64,000 nt of DNA, taken from Isoetes taiwanensis (lineage: Eukaryota > Streptophyta > Lycopodiopsida > Isoetales > Isoetaceae). The notes below the pieces were generated by a model. It saw only the letters and a program-made list of their open reading frames with translations, was not told where the DNA came from and did not search any database. Every line of letters begins with the position of its first letter. Within the stretch, counting starts at the first letter, position 1. The translations under genes were made by a program, and so were the position numbers. Location: NCBI GenBank assembly GCA_021234155.1, contig JAJEKV010000053.1, positions 470,523 through 534,522 on the forward strand, written 5' to 3'. Below, piece by piece: positions 25,561-37,508 of the stretch.

Positions 25561-26029
25561 TAACTCTTATGGCCGCCAGAAAGAAAGTCACCTTCAGCAC
25601 GCGGGATAAACAAGTAACAATGCCGGTAAGGAAGTTTGGAACCTCTTCTGATCTATTCCCAAAGAGGCTCGAACAGCCCTCAGATAAGGGCATGCTCTGT
25701 GGTGCGTATGCGGCACTTTATCTGAATTGTCCTTATGTCATGCAGACTTTGCCTACCGGCCATGGCCGACCTCGATTGGGACGATTTGAATCAACACTAC
25801 CTGGGAGGAGGAGGCTCCCGAGGCCACATTCTCGTGCGTCTCATATCCTTGCAGCTATAGAAACCGGGTAATGCCGAAGTCAGCCGCCGCCATTTCCACC
25901 ATAGGTCAAAGACAAGTAGTTTTTTTGTAATTTTATATGGATGGAAGTACACATAATTTTGCTTCTCCTAGAATGGCCCAAGTCTTACGACTTTGAAACA
26001 TTGAGGTCCCGGTCGAGGCCCTGCCACTC

Positions 26030-26260
26030 TAGCCGCTGGTAAGGTCGACATACTCATGGCCATCGTGATCAATCTCAAAGGTCGCGGTTGCCGTGCACCA
26101 GTTGCTTTGGGTGCCGAAGTTAATGGATATTGGTAACACGACCTCATTGTTGGTATGGAATTCTTGGCATCTGCAAAAGCCAACATAGACTGGCGCGGAA
26201 ACGGAAGTTACCTTCAACGCAGCGATAATGGAGCCCAAGCGGACTATAAAAAGGTGAACC
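26030..26260 (+). pseudogene. Chromovirus protease remnant
   Basis: At about 26125-26200 the plus strand reads DLIVGMEFLASAKANIDW. This is the C-terminal 'D.I+GM.FL....+D' motif of gypsy aspartic proteases, just upstream of RT. The catalytic DTG/DSG triplet is not clearly readable. The enzyme would have cut the Gag-Pol polyprotein. Confidence 0.55.
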
Positions 26261-26535
26261 ATTCAACCCTATTATGCGTCTATGTCCATCGGGCGGTTAG
26301 ATAAAGGCGTGCGCTAAGGAAAGCTCCTTTATGCGTCATTAGACTTGCCTCCATTGAGTCGAGATGCTAAAACGTAAGCAAGTAATCGATGCATTGCCGA
26401 GGGGATCGGGTCTTCTTCTCGGGAATTTGGTGATCTTTTTCCAGATAAGATCCAGAAGCTTCCTCCTTTTAGAGGGGTAGAATGTGAGATAGATTTAGAG
26501 CCGTACTAAGCCTACCCGGCAAGGCCCCATACCGT

Positions 26536-27740
26536 ATGAGTCCTCCAGAGTTGGCAGAGCTTAAGAAGCAACTTCAGGAGTTACTAAACCTAGGTTTCAT
26601 TCGACCTAGTAAGAAAAAGGATGGCTTCTTGAGGATGTGTATTGATTATCGGCAACTCAACAAGCATACCATCAAGAATCGCTATGCTTTGCCTAGAGCA
26701 GATGATCTAATGGACCAGTTGCAAGGGGCCAAATATTTCTCAAAGATTGATCTACGCTCCGGATACCATCAGATAAGGATTAAAGAGGAGGACATCCATA
26801 AATCTGCTTTTCGCACTAGATATGGGCATTATGAGTTTACCGTTATGCCTTTTGGATTAACTAATGCCCCTGCAACGTTTATGCGATTAATGAATGATGT
26901 CTTCCGACAATACTTGGATGATTTTGTTGTTATTTTCTTTGACGACATTCTCATCTATAGTAAGACCCTAGAGGAGCATGAAAAACACCTTCGGTTGGCC
27001 TTACAAAAGCTAAGATGTCATCAGCTCTTTGCCAAGTTCTCTAAGTGCAAGTTTGCCCTCGACTGGTCGATTATTTGGGCCATGTCATTTCGTGGGCAGG
27101 GGAATTGCTACAGATCCAAAGAAAGATAGAGGCCGTAGGGAATGGCCTATTCCGGAAATGTTTCGGGTCCAAGTTTTTCTTGGGATTAGCGAGGATATTA
27201 TCGAAATTTGTAAAGGATTTTGCAAAGATTGCGGCACCTCTTACAAATCTTACAAAGCATGAGAAGGTGAAGGATTGGATGGAACATTTGGAAGGCAAAG
27301 GTTCGTGCAAGTTTCCAGCGGCCTTTAAAGATGCCTTTAACGTCGCACCGATTCTCCACATTGCCCGATCCTCGAAAGGATAAACTAGTGGCGTGATTGC
27401 GAAGATTGCCACCGGTGGAGTCCTAATGTAGGAGGGGAGGGTTATTGCCTATGATTCAAAGAAAATGAACGAGGCGAGCAGCCATGCACCTACCCATGAT
27501 CGAATTGTTAGCCGTTGTCCGCGCCCCCCAGATATGGAGACACTACCTTCTTGGTAGAAGATTCCGCTTGATACGGATCATCAAAGTCTCCGTTATTTAT
27601 CCACCCAGACCAAATCTCAATCTCCGCCGAGAAGATGGATGGAATTTTTGGAGGAGTATGATTTTGAGATTATGTATAAACCCGGAAAGCACAATGTGGT
27701 TGCCGATGCGTTATCACGCCATCCCTTGATAACCCGAACC
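26536..27740 (+). pseudogene. Chromovirus reverse transcriptase and RNase H
   Basis: RT copies element RNA to DNA and RNase H removes the RNA strand. 26536 to about 27060 is clean and shows the canonical RT blocks: [45 protein letters not shown] and [12 protein letters not shown]. The catalytic box is FFDDILIYS, with both Asp present. From about 27057 the frame shifts several times. [25 protein letters not shown] and a 'REWPIPE' piece are spread over three frames. RNase H follows at 27380-27740 with GRVIAYDSKKMNEAS, TDHQSLRYLSTQTKS and the end motif VVADALSRHPL. The start Met at 26536 follows the usual PYRMSPPEL-like linker, so it is internal to Pol rather than a true start. Confidence 0.9.
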
Positions 27741-27879
27741 CATTGTAATGCAAATCTCTACACTCACCGTGGAGTAGAGCGGACCTTTAGCCCATCCTCA
27801 CGAGTTACGAAGTTTGGGATAGTTTGGCTAAGGAAGCTCACGCCTGATAAGGAGCGGGAAGCCTTTCGTATGCGATAAG

Positions 27880-29296
27880 AAAGAGGGCAACTTGTTATAT
27901 TACAAAGATAAGTTGTGTGTGCACGAAGGACCCTGGGGTGCGTGGTGATCCTCCACGACACACACAACAGCCCTATAGCTGGACATGCAGGGTTTATGAA
28001 GACCTACTTTAAGATTCGCTCCAGCTATTTCTGGCCTTCGATGAAAAAGGACATTGCCAGGTACATTAAGCAGTGTCAGGTGTGCCAGCAAACCAAAGCT
28101 GAGCAGTTAAGGATTCCAGGCGAGTTGCAACCTCTGGATGTGCCCAACGCCAAATGGGAAGTGATAACCATGGATTTCATTGTGGGCCTTCCACGTACTC
28201 TCCGTGGATATGATGCCTTAATGGTAGTAGTCAACAAATTGTCGAAAATGGCTCATTTCTTGCCATGTCGTACCCGGATACTGACTTTGATCTTTCCTCG
28301 CTTTTTGCCAAGGAGATCTTGAGGTTACCGCGGAATGCCACGAAGTTATTATATCCGGCGAGGGATCCCAAATTCGTAAGCGCATTCTGGAAAGATTTCT
28401 TTGCCACCATCCAGACCAAGCTTGCTATGAGTATTGCATATCATCCTCAAACAGATGGTCAGACCGAGCGTACCAATCGCATTATAGAGGATATGCTAAG
28501 AAGTTATGTGGGAAGCAATCACAATGGGGTGACTATATTTATCCGGGTCGAAGTTTGCCTACAACGGCAAGATGAAACAGAGTCTTCCGAATGTCTCCTT
28601 TTATGATAAATTATGGTTATCAATGTCTTACTCCGGACACATAGGCATAACCCGTTTCTAAAGTGGAGGTTTTCTCAACAACTTCTCTTGGAGATGCAAG
28701 CTCAGTCGAAAAGAAGTTAAATGGGTACTTATTAGCTACACGCAGTCGTCAGAAGAGTGTAGCCGATAAGCACAGGACCCCACGCATTTTCCAGGTGGGT
28801 GAATCAGTTTGGCTTAAGATTAAGGTAAAACAAGCCAAGCTTAAGATTAGCAACTGCAAGAAGTTGGCACCCGATGGGCTGGACCGTTCAAAATTATTGA
28901 GCGTGTTGGAGAGCGATATATCGCTTGGATTTGCCGCCCCGGCTTTGAAGATCCAATAAGGTCTTTCCGCGTGAGTCTTCTGAAACAACACACCCCTGAT
29001 CCAGAGGAGGTTTTGGATACCCCAACCCTCCTAGAAATGACAGAGGAGCAGCTGGAGATAGTGCCTGAAGCTCTTCTTGATCGAGCTTACAAACAAACCA
29101 GAAGGACTCAAATGTTGCAATACTTGCACTTACCAGCTTGAGAGGATGCTACATGAAGATAGACCTTGAGAAGCACTATCCGGACTTCATCGCGGAATTT
29201 CAAAGGCAGACCATCAACGATGCTATCAACCCTGAAACGGCCGTAAGCTTGGAAGCCTCGATTGCCAAGAGTAGCTCTAGAGGGGTAGATGCATCG
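27880..29296 (+). pseudogene. Chromovirus integrase with chromodomain-like tail
   Basis: Integrase inserts the element DNA. The zinc-binding HHCC module is at about 27950-28090 (HDTHNSPIAGH, then CQVCQQTK). The DDE core is present in pieces: first Asp in ITMDFIVGLP (28160), second in ARDPKF (28365), Glu in HPQTDGQTERTNRIIED (28440-28490). The frame changes near 28300 and 28600. A C-terminal GPY/F-like part follows (FQVGESVWLKIK at 28790). Downstream, FRVSLLKQHTPDPEE (28970) and EALLDRAYKQTRRTQMLQYL (29070-29130), then a broken 'LP.EDAT...LEKHYPDFIAEF' segment, resemble a chromodomain tail. The reading frame ends at about 29296. Confidence 0.85.
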
Positions 29297-29864
29297 TAAA
29301 TAATAATAGTTACCGGATGATCACCTTTGTGTTCTCTAGAAGTAATTATCACACGATGACATGACCACGACCGGGCTTGGAGAGCATATACTTGATGGCG
29401 CCGTTCATTTTCGGCTACAATGGAACTTGACCATTCCCTACCGCAGTGAATTGCAAACCATAGACATGATAGGTTCCCCGGTAGATAGAGTTTTCTTTTA
29501 TTTATTATAGAGGGTCCCTTCAACCACAATCTAATTATATATCTTGGATATAATCGTGTAATGCCGGCGCGAGCGACGCGGACTGCCCATGTTAGAGGGT
29601 TCGGATAGTCCGCGATTACGGTTTTATTACGTCTACACGTCTTATTTTGTTGTTACTTTGATGTTGATATTGGACTTCGGTCCTTGAACTTTTTGGATTA
29701 TCATAATCATGTGGAATGCACCTCGGTGCTTAAACTGTTTTAAACTTTAAAGTTTTTAATATATTACCTTCGGAAATAAGGAATTATCTTCCTTCCTAAT
29801 GTGATTTCCTATATTTGTATCTAACCCAATGCTGAGGACAGCATTAGTTCTAAGGAGGGGAGAA
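29297..29864 (+). other. Chromovirus 3' leader and polypurine tract
   Basis: Non-coding internal 3' region. The purine run AAGGAGGGGAGAA at about 29852-29864 sits directly before the LTR start TGTGACGTTCC and is the expected plus-strand primer site. Confidence 0.75.
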
Positions 29865-31450
29865 TGTGACGTTCCAAGTATTTATCATACGGTATAATTA
29901 TAAATATATTTGACACGCACCCAAGATAGATCATCGCCATGGGGGTATGGTAACCTAGGGGTTGACCTAAAAGGGATTTAATTAGCTATGTTAATTAAAT
30001 CATTAAGGATAATAACCTATAATTAAGGAAATTAATAATTAAGAAGGATAATTAAGCCAATTATGGTTAGGGAAGGCTTCACCGCTTCGATTAAGTCGGC
30101 ATGGTGATTACTAATTGGATCCAATAAGGTGGATCACCACCCCATATCAACCAAAAATGAACAGGTTGGCCTAAGGAGGTTTTGGCTTAAGGACTGTTGA
30201 CTTCACCAAAATCAGCACAACCACTAGTAATTCTTTCTTTACCCTACTTACGACACTATGGAAGCACCCACAATAACGGTTCGGCCCGAAACACGGGTTA
30301 GTAGTAGTTTAGCTTGTGAATTGTAGGATAGTACCGGATTTCTTTTGATTGTCTTTGTTGAGATTAACCCTTCTACGGTAAGTAGGATTAGATTTCAATT
30401 ATGAATGGTGCTTTCACGTTACAAAATGATTGATGAATCTATGGAGTATTTGTTGCTTCCATTAAACGAGGGTTAAAGGGGGTAGAGACCTCGAGCTCAT
30501 ATATGATATTATGCTCCTAGATAGAGCCCTGTAATATTCCCATTAGATGCGGCCTGTGTGCAAGAGACCACCGGGTCGTAGACGCTATGGTCTGGCTTAG
30601 CACCAGAAAAGGGACGCAGTGGTGAAGTGGGGGTGGGGTCTTGCACGAACATAAAAGGCTCCTGAGACTCCTACAGTGGGCTAGGCCTGATAGCCGGTCA
30701 CGTAGAGGGCTGGGTATGGGTCTGACACTCCCTGGGTGTAGAGATGTGATCCGTATGGAGCATCTTGCACTTTGAGTAGATTTAGGGTGAGTAAGTTGGG
30801 TATGGATGCGGGGGTCGCTGATGCGGCACGTATTCTCTAGCTCACCCATGGAACCACTTGTGATCTGGAAGGGGCGCTTCCTCACCTCCTCGGACCGGGC
30901 GTCCATGAACCACCGGAGTAGACTCAAAGGGTGATACCTTGAGTCTGCGTGTCCGGAAGTCTATCGCAAAGCCATAGCGTGAATCGACCCATTTGCAAAG
31001 TGTGCACAGGAGGGGCGGATGGAGTGGACAACCCTAGCCGATGTTCTATGCCAGCCAACGCCATGCCAAGACTCGGTCTGCTGAACTCTTGAGACCTAGC
31101 CGTCAGTCGATCCTTACTGGAGTCTGAGCCGGGGTAGAACCTGAGGTTTGGGGTGTTTTCCTAGGTTTAGATGCATATTCTTTGTCGTTGGTATTTGGAT
31201 GGATGCGCCACCCTTCGTGATGGTTATTTATATATGATTTATGCCGTGTGCTAACCCTTGTATTCATGCTTCCCCATGACGTGGGAGCCCATCGGCGTGG
31301 GCGAATGACACCTCCGTGCCCTTCTTTCGAGGCATCTCTAAGTAGATGGCCCAGTCGGCGGGAGGCCGCTCATGGCGAGATGGTCGCCATGGGAGGAAAG
31401 TCCCCTATGTATACTGTAGGGTCGTATATATTCGAGGAGGGCGTCCTGAT
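29865..31450 (+). repeat. 3' LTR, about 1.59 kb
   Basis: Begins TGTGACGTTCC right after the polypurine tract and ends near GCGTCCTGAT, where similarity with the 5' copy stops. Its last 410 bases match 19791-20198. The promoter is expected inside it, but I could not fix a TATA box with confidence. Confidence 0.8.
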
Positions 31451-31458
31451 GAAGTCTT

Positions 31459-31923
31459 CATGCATTTACTGATGCAAGCTGGGGCAACAACAGGGATTCT
31501 CATTCCACTACAAGTAGCACATGCATATTTTATAGTGGTGCAATAGAGTAGATTAGCAAAAAGCAATCTGTTGTAGCCCGATGTTTAGCAGAGGCAGAAT
31601 ACATTGAGTTATCTACTGGAGTTGCAGATCTTATTTGGTATGTTCACTTGCTTGATGATATTGGTATTTCTCAGCAGCAGCCGATTCATGTTTATGTGGA
31701 CAGCCAAAGCTGCATGAAAATGGCAGAGCGATCAGGGCATCATCCTCGGACAAAGCACATTCCAATTCATTATCATTATGTCCGCGATCTAGTAGAGAAA
31801 ACAATCATTTCATTGATCTATTTGCCGACTGGTGCAATGGTTGCAGATATCTTTACTAAGCCACTGGGTACACAAAAATTTGTACAGTTTAGATCAGCAC
31901 TTGGTGTTATACCATTGCAGTAG
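31459..31923 (+). pseudogene. Ty1/copia RNase H, 3' end of pol
   Basis: Reads as the last about 150 codons of a copia polyprotein. It has HAFTDASWG (first catalytic Asp), AEAEYIEL (Glu), HVYVDSQSCMKMAERSGHH (Asp), RTKHIPIHYHYVRDLVE and the hallmark MVADIFTKPLGTQKF, ending with TAG at 31921. One in-frame TAG at 31549-31551 replaces the conserved Trp of the GAIEW-type motif. The rest of the element should lie upstream, but the chromovirus 3' LTR is joined 8 bases before this fragment and nothing copia-like is seen left of the gap. The 150 bases after the stop may hold its polypurine tract and LTR start (repeated 'attagagtacat'). Confidence 0.9.
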
Positions 31924-32112
31924 CTTCAGATTGTCCAGCCTGAAAGCGGAGTATAATAATTCAAGTTGTATATTATAGTATATTAGATATATTGCCGCAA
32001 TACATTAGAGTACATTTATATATATTAGAGTACATCATGTATATCTCTGGCTGCTGGTTTTCTGTTTTCGACTGTTGGCCTTTCAATGCCATTTATTCCA
32101 TCTACTTATAGA

Positions 32113-32379
32113 TTACATGTAATACAGAGAACATTTAGATTGTTCCCATTCTATTCCTGTTGTGTCTCTTCCATTCTTGCTTCCGCTTTGCCTTACTCTG
32201 TACTGCATGTTTACATCAGTCCATAGCTGATACGTTTTCCAACGTAAGGACACTTTAAATTTATAAAAGTCATAAATGGGTGGATCTGCAGAGGTATCAT
32301 TTAATCCAAAAACCTGTTCCCTTATTGCTTGAAAAGGATGCCCAACATCCAGATCAATAAATTCAGCTTTTTCTGTCAC
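32113..32379 (-). pseudogene. Orphan coding-like ORF, unknown
   Basis: An 88-codon minus-strand frame with protein-like composition: [36 protein letters not shown] and [16 protein letters not shown]. The mix of D, P, W and Y is unlike repeat noise. No domain is recognised, and it probably represents one exon or a fragment of a larger gene. It sits 190 bases downstream of the copia stop, on the other strand. The upstream boundary is a T-run on the plus strand (about 32383). Confidence 0.35.
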
Positions 32380-33890
32380 AATTTTTTTTTCGAGAATTCG
32401 AATTTGTCGTATTCAAAGGATCGAATTCTTTGCCAGAAAAAATGAATGTTGTGCTAAAAGCAGAATGACAATAAAGGAAAGGACAGATTTGCTACATGGT
32501 TCCATTTTGGATAAACAAGGATTTGGAGGCGGGACTAAGGTGCAGAATGAAGGAATTTATGGAAGAAAAAGACGGATGATCTGCGACAAAAGGAGCACAG
32601 AGATGTTTGTGCTTAAAAATGGTGTGATTTAATTGCTTCTTTTTTGTCTGAAGGCTCTATAGTATTTGAACCATTAAAAGGTAAATTACTCCTTTAAGGA
32701 ATATTCCCAATGCATATACCCATTAAACATTACCTCTAAGGCAACATGTTACCTATTATGGTTTGTGCACCTTAGGTAACCCAAGGCATTGCACAACAAA
32801 CAACCTAGGGCAACAACCATGCTTTGAGACTGATTCATATTCCAACTTTCAACCACTAAAACATATCATTACCCCAAACATACCATGCCTGCAAATTCAC
32901 ATTAATGGTCTGTGAAATAGTTTTATCTGCAATTTACTTTTGAGGCACACTGTGATCCCACCTCTGTGCTTACAATTTAATGTCTATTAAAATTTTCCAC
33001 ATTTTTCTTTGAGACACAGAATGATCCCACCATCGGTGATCCTTTTCGTGCAACACATGTGGGAAGGTCTGGCGCCCTGGCAATGCTGTCGCCGCTGCTT
33101 TGTAGGTAAGTGGATGAATGGATATGAAAGAACAGATTAACCATGTAATGTTGACTTGTCAAATTCAGACGGGTCATAACTTTCAAGTCATATTTGTACC
33201 TTGACCGCCTGCAAAAACACCACCTTGATCAGACACAATACCGAGAAAGCCATAACTGAAAATGTGCATGCGCTTTGTGTAGACATACATCATGAAAATT
33301 TAGGAACATCCAGAAGAGTGAGTTTCAAACACCTCAACCTTCCAATTGCATACAAATTTGCAACACACATTCCAGACTTGCTATTTCATTGTGCACAAAG
33401 AAAACTAGGTTGCTAGAATAAGTAAACTTTTGATCCGAATCATAATTTTGATGATAATTCAATTGTATGTTATTCGTAGGGTTGTTTCATATGTGCAGAA
33501 CCCAATAAAAGGATGCGATTTAAAAAACATAAGAATTGCCAACTTGCAATAAGTAAAGCACAAAAGCAATGGCTTCAACATTGACATGGCCCTTTACTCG
33601 AAGTCGCATTTTAGTTTGACTGCCATAGGTGCACAAGGCGCTGGCTCCGCCAGCGCTAAATTCTTGTATGTATATAAATACTTATACTAGCCCATCAAGT
33701 GGCCAGGTCCATTACAGTTTGGAGGCATTTGTAGTTCATTTGACTAACTGTGATGTAGCAAAACTAACACTTTTTGGTATTGCAAGTGCTAAGGCATCTC
33801 CACCACTACTTAAGATATAATCAAATTTTACTTTGCTGCTTTGGTCCTTATGCCCCTATCTGAAGTATTACCTATGATGAAGGGAAAGAT
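32380..33890. other. No gene recognised
   Basis: AT-rich with short frames on both strands and no motifs. Confidence 0.5.
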
Positions 33891-35035
33891 AGCCAAAAAG
33901 AAAATTCTATCCAATACCTGTAGATTTGTCAGAGATCAATCACTCTTGCATTGACATCATTCTATGAATCTAGTTAAATTTCAGCCAGCGGGCATGACCA
34001 TGAAAAAAAAATTATTCCTAGACAGAACACTCACAACGAGCTTCTGCTCATCCATCCAATCATCTGAATACAAAGAAATACTTGGAGCTGTTTGCCTTCT
34101 GATCCAGAAAGAGATGATTGATATTCACTAAGGATGGATGCCTATTGATTGAACACATTTTTTCTATAGAATTTTCTGAAGTGTATTACTGATTTTGTTC
34201 CAGGTGATGGGTATTACACTTTGCTTTAATGAATTAAGAATTAGAGCTTTGCGACAAGTTTATCTACTATCTTTGTGATGCATCATAAGTTAGCTAAAAT
34301 CTGAATTAGTTTCCTAAAAGTTATAGTTTCACATGCAGACGTACATGTTCTTTAGCCAAAAAGAAAATTCTTTCCAATACCTGTAGAGTTGTCAGAGATC
34401 AATCACCCTTGCATTATTCTATGAATCTAGTTAACTTTCAGCCAACGGGCCTCCTTCTGTCATGTACATGAAAGAAACCCATTGCTCGATGGCAAATGCT
34501 ACTTCATTCTTTTTTGCAGATCTATTATCTGAAATTAATCTAGAGAAACTGGCACCCTAATCTAATTATAATAATTTAGAATATGAGATGGATTATTTAT
34601 GTTTCCAACTTCCTTGCTTATTCCAGACATATACAACAGCAGGATGCCTACCATAACGTCTAATGTCACAACCACGGTGATAATGGAGGACTAGCAAGGT
34701 AGGCAGAGATGGTGGCCTAGTCTAAATTAATAATGCACAAACTGAGGCCTTTTAACCTAGATGCTAACTGATGTATTGTAACATAATCTGATCATGCTCA
34801 ATGTATCCATGACAATGTCATGAAAAGGTACCCTGGTAGTGCATAATCTGCACAACTCAAAACCATGGCCATGACTAAAAATTTCATCCTAGATAGAGCA
34901 TTGCTTGCAAACTGTACAAAATAGCTTCATAATGAAGCTTCTGCTCATCCAACCCTATGAGTAAAAGGAATACTTTTGGGGCATTGACATCATTCTATGA
35001 ATGCAATTAAATTTCATCCAGTGGGCCTACTTCTG
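33891..35035. repeat. Three diverged copies of a dispersed unit
   Basis: 'agccaaaaagaaaattct', 'ccaatacctgtaga', 'ttgtcagagatcaatca' and 'tctatgaatctagtta' followed by 'tttcagcca' occur at about 33890-34000 and 34355-34455. A third partial copy at about 34900-35035 shares the 'gcttctgctcatcca' and 'cattctatgaat' parts and ends in '-gggcctacttctgtcatg'. The spacing is roughly 460 and 550 bp. Confidence 0.65.
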
Positions 35036-35060
35036 TCATGTCATGTCATGTCATGTCATG
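35036..35060. repeat. (TCATG)5 short tandem repeat
   Basis: Five perfect TCATG units. They sit exactly where the LINE endonuclease frame on the minus strand runs out, so they mark or caused the breakpoint. Confidence 0.8.
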
Positions 35061-35904
35061 CATTTTCAACTAGGAGTTTGGTTATTATTCTAGCTTTTAT
35101 GTTCGACAAAGTCTCTTCATTTCCTGCTCCTGTGCCTGTCGCGAAATCTCTAATGATATCAAGTTCGGGCACTGGATCTAGGAGATAATCCACCATGGTG
35201 GCTCCACCATCGCCGCCGTCGCTTCTGCAAGTGAAGCCCCCTGATCGCGGCCATCTGAGCATACCATTGCAGATCACCATGTCAAAGATCTGGCATAGCA
35301 GGACCAACTCTCTTCCAAAGGCTCCGGAGACTGTATCCTGGGAGCGTCTTGCATGCTGGGATGCCTCTTATTTCTAGCCAAAGTGGGTTGGAGTCAGCAT
35401 TTCCCTGAAAGATGACCGACTGCCACTGTGCTGTACGTGCATTCAAATCTCCTAATAAAAACACATGACCCTCACGGCGTCTTGCTCTATGTCATCATAC
35501 GGTTCCACAACAGGGCATATGCACATCTATATCCCGCCTCGATGAACCCTGTAGAACTTAGAATTTTCATGGGGTATATAACATCCTACAAGAAACAGTG
35601 GACGATGGTGAGGGCTGCGAGCACTTTCGTATCCACAGTAGCGGTTGAGTCTATCAGCCTTGTGGGCGAGACCGGTGGATGCTATAGCATCTTTGAAGTA
35701 GCACGCGATCCCTCCATACCTGGCTTGCCATGGCTCATTGGCCGGTGAGAAATGATAGTACACTGGGATGTCCGGTAACAGATGACCACTATATTTCCAT
35801 GTCTCTTGCAAGAAGATGATGTCCATTCCTGTAGCAATTTCAGCAATGCCCTCGCCGTGCTTCCAGGGAAATCCCCTACGGTTCCACGATACAATTGAAG
35901 GCAC
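35056..35904 (-). pseudogene. LINE ORF2, endonuclease domain only
   Basis: L1-type ORF2 nicks target DNA and reverse transcribes the element RNA. Only the N-terminal endonuclease/exonuclease/phosphatase domain is here, in three overlapping minus-strand frames. 35904-35527 starts with SIVSWNRRGF (Asn of motif I) and FLQETW (catalytic Glu). 35464-35282 has FLLGDLNART (Asp/Asn motif). 35307-35056 has a GGATMVDYLL segment near the domain end. The order and spacing fit the family. The reverse transcriptase that should follow at lower coordinates is missing, and the frame stops at the TCATG repeat. The start is a GTG in the ORF2 position, 5 bases after the ORF1 stop. Confidence 0.75.
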
Positions 35905-35909
35905 TCTAC

Positions 35910-37197
35910 CTATGTTGTCGTGGTGGCTGCCCTATCCCGATCCCTATGGAGGCTGCAGGGAGTTGGGCCATTGGCGGTGTCGGGGCTCTCATGTCGGCTT
36001 GCCTGGCGTGGGGGTGCGGGTGCTTGGTCCCGGCTGGCGTGGTGTGATCTGCCATTTCGGAGGTGGGGATCGAAGTGCTTGGCCCCACAGTGCGCCGCGC
36101 CCTTTGTTGGTGGTGGAGGCACAAATACCTTCATCCCGCCATTCACCGGGCTGCCCCCTCCCCTACACGGCATGTCTAATCTTTGCAAACTCCTGTTGCC
36201 TCTCCTTCTGTTGAGCCGAGGTCAGATCCATGTCTAAGTACACCGATGTCCCCTTCAAATGACGAGCGCGCTGCAGCATCAACGTCTTCAATGCCTAGTC
36301 GAGCACTGTGAGTTTAACTAGTCGGGGTCTCATGTTTGGCCCTCCGACTCTGGTCGGGTTTCTTACTGTCAAGTGCGGCAATTGAAGCCTTGCCAACACC
36401 AGGGTATGGAGCTTAGCTGGGAGATCTTCCCCCTGTTCTTCAGGTAAGCCCCGAACCACAATGTTCAGCCGACGAGACTGGCGGTCCTTCTCCTCGCGAA
36501 GGACCCGTCTAATTCCCTATGCAACCTCTGCCTCAGGTATTGGGCATGGTGATGGTGCTGCCCCTGTGGTGGTACTTGTGCATGCGCAGATCATACATTT
36601 CCCGCTGGAACTCGGCCATCCTCTTCTCAAGGGCTGAAAGCCTGGGCACTGCCTCGCGACTTTCTGGCTGTCTCTTTTCTAGGGTGTCCAACCTCCCCTG
36701 CATTCCAGACATTGTAGCCTCCTAGTCGCCCAGCAACCTCGTTTAGGGCAACCAAAGCGTACAACTGTAACGCCCTTTGCTGTCGAGCTCATTTTGCAGT
36801 TGTACCACGCCCTCTGACATTTTCCGTTGGAGCTGATCTAGACGTCGGATTGCATCGCTCGAGTCGAGGACATCGGCGGCAATTCACTTCTTAGGCGGGC
36901 TTGGCGATGTCGGCGTGCTTGTCTGCGCTCAAAGTCAACCAGCCCAAAGCGGTCATCCAGTGGCCTAATCGTTCTTCCAAAGATTGAAATACGTTCTTTT
37001 GCTTCCCTGGCTTGTTTCTTGAGAATAGTTGCCGGTTGGGTGTCCCTTTGCATCTCCACACCTGTCAGCTTGTCCTGAATGGCATTCAGCTTTCCCTCCA
37101 GGGCATGTATTGCCTCCGTCTGTGTGATGTACTCCGAGGGGAAGGAGTCCTCGCCATTACGTGCCTGCTTCTTTAGCGCATGCAGATTTCCCTCCAT
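35910..37197 (-). pseudogene. LINE ORF1, RNA-binding protein
   Basis: ORF1 proteins of L1-type LINEs trimerise and coat element RNA. From 37197 downward the minus strand reads a coiled-coil-like, K/E/Q-rich part (LEGKLNAIQDKLTGVEMQRD). A second heptad-type stretch lies at about 36725-36540 (LSALEKRMAEFQREMYDLRM). Then an RRM-like segment at about 36500-36200 in another frame starts RRLNIVVRGLPEEQGEDL and ends YLDMDLTSAQQKERQQEFAK. A proline/histidine-rich tail (36188-35910) is followed by a stop just before ORF2. The frame breaks several times. The domain order (coiled coil, RRM, basic end) and position before the endonuclease support the call. Confidence 0.7.
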
Positions 37198-37266
37198 CGT
37201 TTGTGAGGCCTACAACTTTCGAGCACTCCGGAGTGAATTAGAAATGCGCAGGAAGTATATAGGGAT

Positions 37267-37354
37267 TCAAAGATTGAAAAGGAATCACAAAGAAAAATGA
37301 CAAAAATTGAAAGCGAAAAGAAATCACAAAGAAAAATGACAAAAATTGAAAGCA
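37267..37354. repeat. 42 bp tandem duplication
   Basis: 'aatcacaaagaaaaatgac' followed by 'aaaaattgaaagc' is repeated twice, about 40 bases apart, in the region upstream of LINE ORF1. Confidence 0.75.
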
Positions 37355-37508
37355 AAATTGCCAGAAAGGGACTTGTCATTTGGACACAAATTTGACAATG
37401 GTATCACATGTGCTCATAGAATCGACATGTATATGTCACAAAAAGGACCTAAGTAATGACAAAATTTTGTTTACCAAACATTATAAGAAAGGAAACTAGT
37501 TTGTCATA

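Larger units (their letters stand above)
19767..31450 (+). mobile_element. Ty3/gypsy chromovirus, decayed, gap-truncated 5' end
   Basis: The order on the plus strand is: partial LTR (19791-20198), primer site, extra ORF region (22.6-24.3 kb), gag, protease, RT, RNase H, integrase, chromodomain-like tail, polypurine tract, and full LTR (29865-31450). Protease-RT-integrase order and the chromodomain-like end define a chromovirus (Metaviridae-type LTR retrotransposon). The region between the primer site and RT is about 6.3 kb, long for this group, and holds coding sequence beyond gag. Most genes carry frameshifts. The 3' LTR abuts a copia RNase H fragment, so the element probably inserted into that copia copy. 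The left target site is hidden by the gap. Confidence 0.85.
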
